Assembly: GCA_023386455.1 (NCBI GenBank)
Contig: JAEWJO010000528.1
Coordinates: forward strand, 1 to 16,737
Direction of reading: 5' to 3'
Length of the DNA stretch: 16,737 nucleotides
Source of the DNA: Pseudomonadota bacterium
Lineage (GTDB): Bacteria > Myxococcota_A > Polyangia > Haliangiales > Haliangiaceae
Part shown: piece after piece, positions 9,447-15,838 of the stretch
How positions within the stretch are numbered: the stretch's first letter is position 1
Layout: every line of letters begins with the position of its first letter
The notes under the pieces: generated by a model
The model's database searches: none
Seen by the model: the letters and a program-made list of their open reading frames with translations, nothing else
Told to the model about the DNA's origin: nothing
Translations under genes and position numbers: made by a program

Positions 9447-10364
9447 CTACTCGTTCACGACGAGGATCCAGTCGAATCGCGCGGTGAGATTTTCCACGAA
9501 GACTCCCGTGAGCGACCCCGTCAGCACCGCTTCCGGAAGGGTCGCGGCCGCGATCCCGCTCACGGATTGCTCCCTGCAGTCGAACGCGTTGTCCTTGCGC
9601 GTGAGGGTGAATCGGTAGCTCTTCCCCGCTTCGATCACGGTGGTCGGCGCCGATGCGAATGGCATCTGTCCGCTCGGCGCGCGCAGCTCCAGCTGCGGCC
9701 CGAGAATCCAGCACACGGCTCCCAGATTGGTTGAAGGGTCGTACGGCATCACGACGCCGACACCGCGATTCGGCGTGTTTTCGACGGTCGTCACCGTGAG
9801 CTGGGCGCGGATCGTCTGGGACGGCGCTGCATTGTTCCACCCGAGGATCGACGCGACGTCCTGCGCGGATGCGCCGATCGCGCTGCCGTCGCCCGCGAAC
9901 GTCCAGCCCGACGTGGGGACCGGCGACGCGCGCATCGGTATCGCCGCATCTGCGAAGCCCTCGAACAGCGCGATCGATGCGGACATCGTGTCGGGCCTCG
10001 GATCGCAGCCGTCGCCGACGCCGTCGCCATCGGTATCGGTATCGCCGGCTGGATCGCCGGTGATCGGACACGGGTCGCACACATCGCCGAGCGCGTCGCC
10101 GTCCTCGTTCGCCTGGTTCGCGTTCGCCGTGTCCTTGCAGTTGTCCCGGTCGTCCGTCACGCCGTCGCCATCCGTATCGTCGACGGAGCCGTCGCTGCCG
10201 ACCGCGCCGCACGCGCCCGAGAATCCCTCGACGCGGCACATACCCTGATCGCAGACATACCCACCGGGACACGCGCCCGACGCGCACGTGATCTCGCAGT
10301 CGCGGTAGCTCGGTGAATAACAGGCAACGATCGCAGTGAGGATCGCGACGCCGAGGACTCGCAC
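9447..10364 (-). CDS. Lipoprotein with thrombospondin type 3 calcium-binding repeats
   Basis: 305 residues from GTG 10364. A short signal (MRVLGVAILT...) ends in the lipobox IVAC with acylated Cys15, followed by Tyr, so surface or outer-membrane location is likely. A Cys-rich segment (residues 23-43, with CPGGYVC) precedes two Asp-rich thrombospondin type 3 repeats. These are DTDGDGVTDDRDNC (63-76) with its continuation to about 99, and DTDGDGVGDGCDP (110-122), which bind calcium in other proteins. The C-terminal half (about 128-305) is beta-rich and resembles a concanavalin/LamG-like jelly roll by its strand pattern; this part is inference. Longer upstream starts exist in frame but would bury the lipoprotein signal. 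TAAGCT lies 7 bases before the GTG and no SD sequence is present. Such proteins are abundant in myxobacteria; the ligand is unknown. The gene is divergent from the kinase gene. Confidence 0.82.
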   Translation of the reverse strand: MRVLGVAILTAIVACYSPSYRDCEITCASGACPGGYVCDQGMCRVEGFSGACGAVGSDGSVDDTDGDGVTDDRDNCKDTANANQANEDGDALGDVCDPCPITGDPAGDTDTDGDGVGDGCDPRPDTMSASIALFEGFADAAIPMRASPVPTSGWTFAGDGSAIGASAQDVASILGWNNAAPSQTIRAQLTVTTVENTPNRGVGVVMPYDPSTNLGAVCWILGPQLELRAPSGQMPFASAPTTVIEAGKSYRFTLTRKDNAFDCREQSVSGIAAATLPEAVLTGSLTGVFVENLTARFDWILVVNE

Positions 10365-10371
10365 CTGACCG

Positions 10372-10377
10372 AGCTTA
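10372..10377 (-). promoter_or_regulatory. Candidate -10 element (TAAGCT) of the calcium-repeat lipoprotein gene
   Basis: TAAGCT on the minus strand is followed by 7 bases and the GTG at 10364. The spacing predicts transcription starting at the start codon itself. No SD sequence fits in the gap, and no clear -35 box was found. Confidence 0.35.
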
Positions 10378-10399
10378 GCGCAGTGGGTCCGTCCTCGCG

Positions 10400-10432
10400 G
10401 CTCGTGGCGCGAGCTGACACCGCGACACGCGG
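10400..10432. other. Two adjacent perfect short inverted repeats in the divergent intergenic region
   Basis: GCTCG-TGGCG-CGAGC (10400-10414) and CCGCG-ACA-CGCGG (10420-10432) sit 5 bases apart in the 159-bp region between the divergent lipoprotein and kinase genes. They lie about 36-68 bases upstream of the lipoprotein start and about 92-124 bases upstream of the kinase start. They could be operator half-sites. In DNA this GC-rich, short palindromes also arise by chance. Confidence 0.3.
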
Positions 10433-10509
10433 CACGCTTGGCCCACATCAGCGCACGCGGTCGCCGAGTTCCCAACCTCCGGGACCGTGATCCGAAGAGC
10501 GGGCCACGC

Positions 10510-10515
10510 TACACT
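10510..10515 (+). promoter_or_regulatory. Candidate -10 element (TACACT) of the kinase-TPR operon
   Basis: TACACT is followed by 8 bases and the ATG at 10524, with no SD sequence between. Seventeen bases upstream, GTGATC (10487-10492) matches TTGACA at three of six positions, so any -35 box is weak. The layout suggests a leaderless kinase mRNA. Confidence 0.4.
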
Positions 10516-10523
10516 GCTTACAG

Positions 10524-12353
10524 ATGCCGGGGTGTCCTCGCTGTGGCCGTCAGTGGCCGGACGGCTATCAACGGTGCCCGGACGACGGTTCGACGCTCGC
10601 GCCGATGATGATGACGAGCGCGACGAACAGCGGCGCACTCGCCGCGCTCGCTCCGCAGTCCGACGAGGATCTCCCGGCGGGCAGCCAGGCCGGCGAGTAC
10701 CGGATCGAGAGGAAGATCGGCGAGGGCGGCATGGGCTCGGTCTACGGCGCGCGCCACCCGCTGATCGGCAAGCGCGCGGCGATCAAGGTCATCCGGCGCG
10801 AGCTATCGACGAGCCAGGAGGCGGTCGATCGCTTCGTGCTCGAGGCGCAGTCGGTCAACCAGATCGGCCACCCCAACATCGTCGACGTGTTCGGCTTCGG
10901 TCAGCTCGCGGATGGTCGCAGCTACTTCGTCATGGAGTGGCTCGAGGGCGAGAGCCTGCGCGACCGGATGCAGCGTCCGCTCGTGTTTCCCGAGGCGCTC
11001 GAGCATCTCGAGTCGATCGCGAAGGCGCTGCAGGCCGCGCACGAAGCGGGCGTCGTCCATCGCGACCTCAAGCCCGACAACGTGTACCTGACGAGCCGCA
11101 AGGGCGAGAAGCCGCAGGTGAAGCTGCTCGACTTCGGCCTCGCGAAGCTGACCGGCAAGGACAACCAGCAGACGTTCGAGCGCACGCGCACCGGCATGGT
11201 CATGGGCACGCCGCTCTACCTCTCGCCGGAGCAGGCGAAGGGCCAGAAGATCGATCCGGCGACCGACGTCTACTCGCTCGGCGCGATGGCGTACGAGATG
11301 CTCGCCGGCGTCGTGCCGTTCAAGGCCGACAGCGCGGTCGAGATCATGGCGATGCACATCTCGCGGCCGGCGACCCCGCTGATCCAGCTCGCGCCGTGGG
11401 TGCCGCTCGAGATCAACAACCTCGTCATGGCGATGCTCGAGAAGGACCCGCGCAGTCGGCCGACGACGCAGCAGGTGCGCGAGCAGCTCGCCGCGTGTCG
11501 CGTGACCGCGGGCGCGGTGACGATCGGGATGCAGCTGTCGCCGTCGTCGCAGCCGCCGTGGACGCCCGCGCCGCATCAGTTGACGCCGGGCTCTCGCCCG
11601 CACACGCCGATGCCGCACACGCCGGCGGGCGGCGTGCCGATGCGGCCATCGGGCGACATCCACTCGGGCCTGGTCGGCTCGATGACGCCGAATCCGTATG
11701 CACCCTCGTCGGCGATCGGGATGGCGACGCCGAGGAGCAAGCGCGGCCTGTTGATCGTGGTCGTCGCGCTCGCAGTCATCGGCGCCGGCGTCGGCGCGTT
11801 CCTCGCGATGTCGGGCGGAACGACGAAGACCGAGACCGTTGCACAGACCGAGCCGCCGACCGCGGATCCTCCGACCGCGGATCCTCCGGCCGCGGTGCCT
11901 GCGAAGGCGGATCCTCCGCAGGCGGATCCTCCGCAGGCGGATCCACCGCCGACGGATCCACCGCCGACGGATCCTCCCGCGAACGATCCGGCCCCACCGC
12001 AGGTCGATCCGCCGACGCAGACGCCAACGGACGTGACGACGAGCAAGGATCCGGTGACGGACCCCAATGCGACTCCGGCCACGAAGCCAAGGCTCGGCAA
12101 GGTCACGGTCCACTTCTCGGGCGCGCCGCGCGCCCAGATCCTCGTCGACGGCAAGCCGTACGGTCGCGAGACCTCGGGCCGCGTGTCGCTCGAGCTGTCG
12201 CCCGGCCAGCACACGATTCGCGTCCAGGCGAAGGGCTACAAGCCCGATGACACGAAGGTCCGCGTCGAGGCCGGCGGAAGCCGCGACGTGAGGCTCACGC
12301 TCGAGAAGAAGAAGACCAGCGTCAACGCGGTCGAAGATCCGTTTGCCGACTGA
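10524..12353 (+). CDS. Transmembrane Ser/Thr protein kinase with zinc-ribbon N-terminus and PEGA domain
   Basis: 609 residues. The N-terminus has CPRCG (4-8) and CPDDG (18-22), a zinc-ribbon-like motif common on myxobacterial kinases, which supports this ATG over later Met codons. The kinase domain (about 60-325) has the Gly loop GEGGMGSV (66-73), the ATP-anchoring K88, HRDLKPDN (179-186, catalytic D181), DFG (203-205) and LSPEQ in the activation segment, so it should be active. A Pro-rich juxtamembrane region leads to one membrane helix (about 407-427). Outside come a repetitive Pro/Asp spacer (444-489) and a PEGA domain (about 523-590) with VDGKPYG and GQHTIRVQAKGY. The predicted layout is cytosolic kinase and periplasmic sensor or anchor. 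The gene is followed after 13 bp by a secreted TPR gene. The targets and signal are unknown. Confidence 0.95.
   Translation: MPGCPRCGRQWPDGYQRCPDDGSTLAPMMMTSATNSGALAALAPQSDEDLPAGSQAGEYRIERKIGEGGMGSVYGARHPLIGKRAAIKVIRRELSTSQEAVDRFVLEAQSVNQIGHPNIVDVFGFGQLADGRSYFVMEWLEGESLRDRMQRPLVFPEALEHLESIAKALQAAHEAGVVHRDLKPDNVYLTSRKGEKPQVKLLDFGLAKLTGKDNQQTFERTRTGMVMGTPLYLSPEQAKGQKIDPATDVYSLGAMAYEMLAGVVPFKADSAVEIMAMHISRPATPLIQLAPWVPLEINNLVMAMLEKDPRSRPTTQQVREQLAACRVTAGAVTIGMQLSPSSQPPWTPAPHQLTPGSRPHTPMPHTPAGGVPMRPSGDIHSGLVGSMTPNPYAPSSAIGMATPRSKRGLLIVVVALAVIGAGVGAFLAMSGGTTKTETVAQTEPPTADPPTADPPAAVPAKADPPQADPPQADPPPTDPPPTDPPANDPAPPQVDPPTQTPTDVTTSKDPVTDPNATPATKPRLGKVTVHFSGAPRAQILVDGKPYGRETSGRVSLELSPGQHTIRVQAKGYKPDDTKVRVEAGGSRDVRLTLEKKKTSVNAVEDPFAD
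11853..11990 (+). repeat. 15-bp-period repeat encoding a Pro/Asp-rich periplasmic spacer
   Basis: Units of about 15 bases built on GCGGATCCTCCGNNN encode pentapeptides of the type A/T-D-P-P-x, at residues 444-489 of the kinase. GGATCC recurs with this period, with one degenerate unit (AAVPA). The tract lies between the membrane helix and the PEGA domain, so it probably sets how far the PEGA domain stands off the membrane. Near-identical units suggest recent expansion by unequal exchange or slippage. Confidence 0.8.
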
Positions 12354-12357
12354 GGAG
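12353..12357 (+). promoter_or_regulatory. Ribosome binding site AGGAG overlapping the kinase stop codon
   Basis: AGGAG begins on the last base of the kinase TGA stop codon and lies 9 bases before the ATG at 12367. It fixes that start for the TPR protein and suggests that the two genes are translated from one mRNA, with possible coupling through ribosomes ending on the kinase frame. Confidence 0.75.
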
Positions 12358-12366
12358 AACCGACCG

Positions 12367-13191
12367 ATGCGCGCACCGCTCCTGTCCTCGATGCTCGTTG
12401 CTGCCGTCGCGATCGTCGCCCGTGCACCCGAGGCGCACGCCGACGACAAGGCGAAGGCGAAGGCGCTCTACGAGGAGGGCCTCAAGCACTACAACCTCGC
12501 GGAGTGGACCGACGCGATCAAGGCCTGGAAAGAGTCGTACCTGATCTCGAAGAAGCCGCTGCTGCTGTTCAACATCGGACAGGCGTATCGCCTGGCCGGT
12601 GACTGCAAGCAGGCGATGACGTTCTACGACAGCTACCAGCGCGAAGAGCCGAATCCGAGGAACCAGAACGAGCTCGATCAGGCGCTCGCGCTCTGCAAGG
12701 ACAAGCCCGTCGACAAGCCGATCGTCAAGCCGATCGACAAGCCGATCGCCAAGCCCGTCGACAAGCCGGCCGACAAGCCGGCCGACCAGCCCGCTGCCGG
12801 CACCGTCACGGCGCAGCCGATCGATGGCGCATCTGGGCCGGTCGACGCGCCGTCATCCGGCGGTGGACTGCGCAAGATCGGCATCGGTGTCGGCGCCGCC
12901 GGCGTCGTGCTCGGCGGCCTGGGCGTGTACTTCGCGCTCGACGCCCGGAGCACGGCGAACGACCTCGACGGCTACACGGGCGAGTGGGGGCAGGAGCAGA
13001 TCGATCTCGAGGCCAAGGGCGAGCGCTCCGAGAAGCTCGGCTTCGTCTTCGGCGGCATCGGCCTCGCGGCGATCGTCGCCGGCGGCGTGATGTTCGCGAT
13101 CGGCGGCCCGAAGGCGACTGCCGAGACCAGCAGCGTCAGCATCACGCCGACGCGTGGCGGCGCTGCCGTCGGCTGGGCGTTCCAGTTCTGA
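12367..13191 (+). CDS. Secreted TPR protein with Lys-Pro linker and C-terminal membrane hairpin
   Basis: 274 residues. An N-terminal signal peptide (1-25) has a likely cleavage after AHA. Residues 30-110 form TPR-like helical repeats (EEGLKHYNLAEWTDAIKAW, FNIGQAYRLAGDCKQAM) typical of a protein-protein adaptor. Eight Lys-Pro tetrapeptides (112-143) form an extended linker. Two hydrophobic helices follow at about 169-191 and 223-246, joined by a polar loop, so the C-terminal tail should return to the periplasm. ATG 12367 is preferred to an in-frame TTG at 12343 because the latter lies inside the kinase gene and lacks an SD sequence. Thirteen bases separate it from the kinase stop, so the two are probably one operon and the TPR part may meet the kinase's periplasmic PEGA domain. 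That partnership is inferred. The last base is 1 bp from the stop of the convergent glycosyltransferase gene. Confidence 0.88.
   Translation: MRAPLLSSMLVAAVAIVARAPEAHADDKAKAKALYEEGLKHYNLAEWTDAIKAWKESYLISKKPLLLFNIGQAYRLAGDCKQAMTFYDSYQREEPNPRNQNELDQALALCKDKPVDKPIVKPIDKPIAKPVDKPADKPADQPAAGTVTAQPIDGASGPVDAPSSGGGLRKIGIGVGAAGVVLGGLGVYFALDARSTANDLDGYTGEWGQEQIDLEAKGERSEKLGFVFGGIGLAAIVAGGVMFAIGGPKATAETSSVSITPTRGGAAVGWAFQF
12700..12795 (+). repeat. 12-bp tandem repeat encoding Lys-Pro tetrapeptides
   Basis: Eight 12-base units encode x-K-P-x tetrapeptides (DKPV, DKPI, VKPI, DKPI, AKPV, DKPA, DKPA, DQPA), residues 112-143 of the TPR protein. It is a rigid, positively charged periplasmic linker between the TPR domain and the membrane hairpin. 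The acidic/Pro spacer of the neighbouring kinase carries the opposite charge. Confidence 0.85.
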
Positions 13192-13192
13192 G

Positions 13193-15802
13193 CTAGAGCT
13201 CGAAGCCGACGAGCGAGAACTTGTTCGAGGTCGTGTCGAGCACCTGGAACGTCTCCTTCGCGCGCGCCGTCGGCAGCAGCGAGCGCACGCTCGTCGCGCG
13301 GCCGGCCTCGGTCACGATGTAGTAGCGGCGGCCGAGCGGCGCCCGCGTGCGGTCGGCCATGTACTTGTTGAAGTCGACGTTGTCGACCTTGTTGAAGCCG
13401 GTCTTCATCTCCGGCAGCCAGCCGAAGATCTCGTCCGCGGACCAGAAGTTCTCGCCGCGCCAGTAGAGGTTCCACGCGATCAGGCGATCCGCGTCGACGG
13501 CGCGCACCGGCGGGCGCAGGCGCCGCTTCTTCTCCTTCTTGCCCTGCTCGACGAGCGCGTCGATCTTCGCGCGCTCCGCCGGCGGGATGTGCACCTCGAC
13601 CTCGTGCCGGCCGATGCGCGTCACCGTGCCGACCATCCCCATCTCGGTGACCATCGTCTGCTCGCTCTCCGGCTTGTTGAGCTGGATGCGGATCGTCATC
13701 GGCTGACCGACGTGGAGCGTGTCGGGGATGAACGTCTGGAATGTCCAGCGGTCCTTCACGCTCGCCCAGTCGTCGGCGACCTGGCGTGCCGAGAAGTAGA
13801 CGTTCTTCTGCCCGTAGATCGTGCGCTGCTCGTAGTACGTGCGCACCGCCTCGCGCATGCCCCAGTGCTTACCCGCGTCGGGCATGTACACCTGGAGCGA
13901 CCAGATGCAGATCGCGAGGCCCGCCGCACCGAGGATCGCCACACCGATGCGGCGCCAGGGCAGGGCAGCCGCGAGGATCAACGCACCGCTCGCGATCGCG
14001 CCGAGGACGAGGAAGCCGTCGGATGGATCGATGCTCCACGGCTCCATCGTCGGCCACGGCCGGTCGTAGCGGAACACGAACATCTCGATCCAGCGCTCGG
14101 GCTCCCACGCGAGGTCGCGCGTGACGAGCAAGACGATGCCGACGCCGAGCGCGGCGTACAGCGGGTGCAAGCGCTCGCGCTTCGCGATCAGATCGTCGAG
14201 GAAGAACGCGACGAGGATGCCGAGCGGCGCGATCGCCGGGAGGATGTAGTGGTGGAACTTCGTCTGGATGATGAAGAAGAACGCGACGCTCGCGATCGCC
14301 CATAGCGCGATCATGAAGCGAACCCGACCCTCGCGCGTCTCGGTGCGCGCCTTCAGCAGTGACGTCGCGACCGACGCGGGCAGCAGCGACGCCCACAGCC
14401 ACATGCCGCTGCCGATGACGGTCGTGTAGCCACCGCCGCCGGTCGCGAGCACGGCGAGCGTGCCCGGCGAGTTGTCGACGCCGACCGCGGCGCGGTTGAG
14501 GATGTGCGTCATCAGATACTCGTCGATGAAGCGGATCCCCTCCTTCAGATACATGCCGATGTGCCACGGCAGGAAGATGACGATCATCAGCAGCAGGCCG
14601 CGCTTGATCTCGAACCCACCCTCGTAGAGGTCGCGCCACTTGCCGAGCAGGATCACGTGGAACGCCGCGACGAGTGCAAAGACCGCGACGCCCGGGGGGC
14701 CCTTCGCGAGCACGCTGACGCCGAGCAGCGTGTACGCCCAGAGCATGTAGATCTGGCGCATCGAGGTGAGCGGGCGCATCCCCCAGATGCGCTCGGCGAC
14801 CTTGTCCGTGTCGCGCCACTCGCCGCCGAACGCCCACACGATCGGGAACGAGATCGAGCGGATGATCAGGCGGTCCGGCGCATAGGTCTCCCACTCGTCG
14901 AACGCCTCGAGCGCGAGCCGCTTGGTCCGGATCGACACCGCGACGAGCGCGATCAGCGTGCCGAGGATGACGAACGGGAAGCGCACGATCATCCAGCCGA
15001 TGCGCGAGAGCCCGCCGAACAGGAGGCCCATCAGCAGCGGGAAGAAGATGATCGGGTTCGGGAACTGGCGGACCGCGATCCGCGGCGAGGCGATGAAGTA
15101 CAGGACGTAGTAGGCGCACTGGAGCAGGAGCAGTCCGCCGACGATCGCGAGGAACACGTGTAGCGGCGTGATATCGAGCCGGCGCCGGCCGAAGCGCAGC
15201 GTGAACGCGGTCGTGATCGGTCGCTCGCCGTCCTCGGTCGCGAGTGTGAACAGCGCGATCGACCCCATGATGCAGGCGACGAGCGGCATGTCGGGTATCG
15301 CCTGCCGCGCGACGAGGCAGAAGAATGGCGTCGTGCCGACGACGAGCACCGCGAGCCACGCGAGGCGTCTACTGACGAGCCGCGCGAGCATCCACCACAC
15401 GAGCACGAGGCCCATGACGGCGAACAGGATGAACGGCATGCGGATGGCGACCATCGTCATCGGGCTGTCGACCATCTCGCCCGAGTAGCCGCCGTCGTCG
15501 GCGACGCCGAACGCCGACATGCTCGCCGCCATCAGCCAGAACGACAGCACCGGCTTGCTGCGGAATCCTTCGTGGTCCTTCGGATCCATGCCGCCGGGCC
15601 AGTCGGTGTGCACCCAGTCGTGATCCTGGAGCATCATCCGCGCGACCTCGCCGTAGTGGGTCTCCCACGGGTCGACGAGCGAGTACCGCCAGATGCCCGG
15701 GACGAGCACCGCGAGCGCGAGCAGGATGACGAGGACGATCTCGAACCCGAGCGGGCGCGGACGCGGTGATTGCACCGTGGCGGGCGCGAGCTCTGTCGAC
15801 AT
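13193..15802 (-). CDS. GT-C family (ArnT/PMT-like) membrane glycosyltransferase with C-terminal extension
   Basis: 869 residues. The first helix (about 20-37) is followed by DPWETHYGEVARMM (45-58), which matches the acidic catalytic loop of ArnT/PMT-type enzymes that use polyprenyl-phosphate sugars. About a dozen hydrophobic helices reach residue 640. Further family marks are LAKGPPGVA (365-373) and KFHHYILPAIAPLGIL (about 515-530). The usual size is 500-600 residues. Here a soluble tail of about 230 residues (640-869) follows the last helix, with a beta-rich first part and a basic stretch EKKRRLRPP (757-765). The start is ATG 15802, as an earlier start would run into the divergent gene. There is no SD sequence; TACCGT lies 7 bases upstream. 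The likely job is transfer of a sugar to lipid A, another envelope polymer or protein; the acceptor cannot be told from sequence. Confidence 0.87.
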   Translation of the reverse strand: MSTELAPATVQSPRPRPLGFEIVLVILLALAVLVPGIWRYSLVDPWETHYGEVARMMLQDHDWVHTDWPGGMDPKDHEGFRSKPVLSFWLMAASMSAFGVADDGGYSGEMVDSPMTMVAIRMPFILFAVMGLVLVWWMLARLVSRRLAWLAVLVVGTTPFFCLVARQAIPDMPLVACIMGSIALFTLATEDGERPITTAFTLRFGRRRLDITPLHVFLAIVGGLLLLQCAYYVLYFIASPRIAVRQFPNPIIFFPLLMGLLFGGLSRIGWMIVRFPFVILGTLIALVAVSIRTKRLALEAFDEWETYAPDRLIIRSISFPIVWAFGGEWRDTDKVAERIWGMRPLTSMRQIYMLWAYTLLGVSVLAKGPPGVAVFALVAAFHVILLGKWRDLYEGGFEIKRGLLLMIVIFLPWHIGMYLKEGIRFIDEYLMTHILNRAAVGVDNSPGTLAVLATGGGGYTTVIGSGMWLWASLLPASVATSLLKARTETREGRVRFMIALWAIASVAFFFIIQTKFHHYILPAIAPLGILVAFFLDDLIAKRERLHPLYAALGVGIVLLVTRDLAWEPERWIEMFVFRYDRPWPTMEPWSIDPSDGFLVLGAIASGALILAAALPWRRIGVAILGAAGLAICIWSLQVYMPDAGKHWGMREAVRTYYEQRTIYGQKNVYFSARQVADDWASVKDRWTFQTFIPDTLHVGQPMTIRIQLNKPESEQTMVTEMGMVGTVTRIGRHEVEVHIPPAERAKIDALVEQGKKEKKRRLRPPVRAVDADRLIAWNLYWRGENFWSADEIFGWLPEMKTGFNKVDNVDFNKYMADRTRAPLGRRYYIVTEAGRATSVRSLLPTARAKETFQVLDTTSNKFSLVGFEL

Positions 15803-15809
15803 CGCAGCG

Positions 15810-15815
15810 ACGGTA
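15810..15815 (-). promoter_or_regulatory. Candidate -10 element (TACCGT) of the glycosyltransferase gene
   Basis: TACCGT on the minus strand is followed by 7 bases and the ATG at 15802. A -35 box 17 bases upstream would fall at 15833-15838, beyond the opposing -10 element of the aminotransferase gene; the bases there match TTGACA poorly. No SD sequence is present. Confidence 0.35.
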
Positions 15816-15826
15816 TCAGAAAGTGC

Positions 15827-15832
15827 TACGGT
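15827..15832 (+). promoter_or_regulatory. Candidate -10 element (TACGGT) of the aminotransferase gene
   Basis: TACGGT is followed by 6 bases and the GTG at 15839, predicting a leaderless mRNA. The hexamer is identical to the one proposed for the lipoprotein gene at 173. It sits within the 36-bp divergent intergenic region and would be in conflict with the opposing promoter. Confidence 0.35.
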
Positions 15833-15838
15833 CGCCAC

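Noticed and set aside
12343..12366. In-frame TTG start for the TPR protein inside the kinase gene
   Set aside because: It would put extra residues before a good signal peptide, whereas ATG 12367 has AGGAG at a proper distance.
10803..12449. 548-codon minus-strand open frame opposite the kinase gene
   Set aside because: Extremely Arg/His-rich product without motifs; the plus strand carries all kinase catalytic motifs.
12700..12795. Possible CRISPR-like or regulatory repeat array
   Set aside because: Units are contiguous 12-mers in frame coding for Lys-Pro tetrapeptides, with no spacers.
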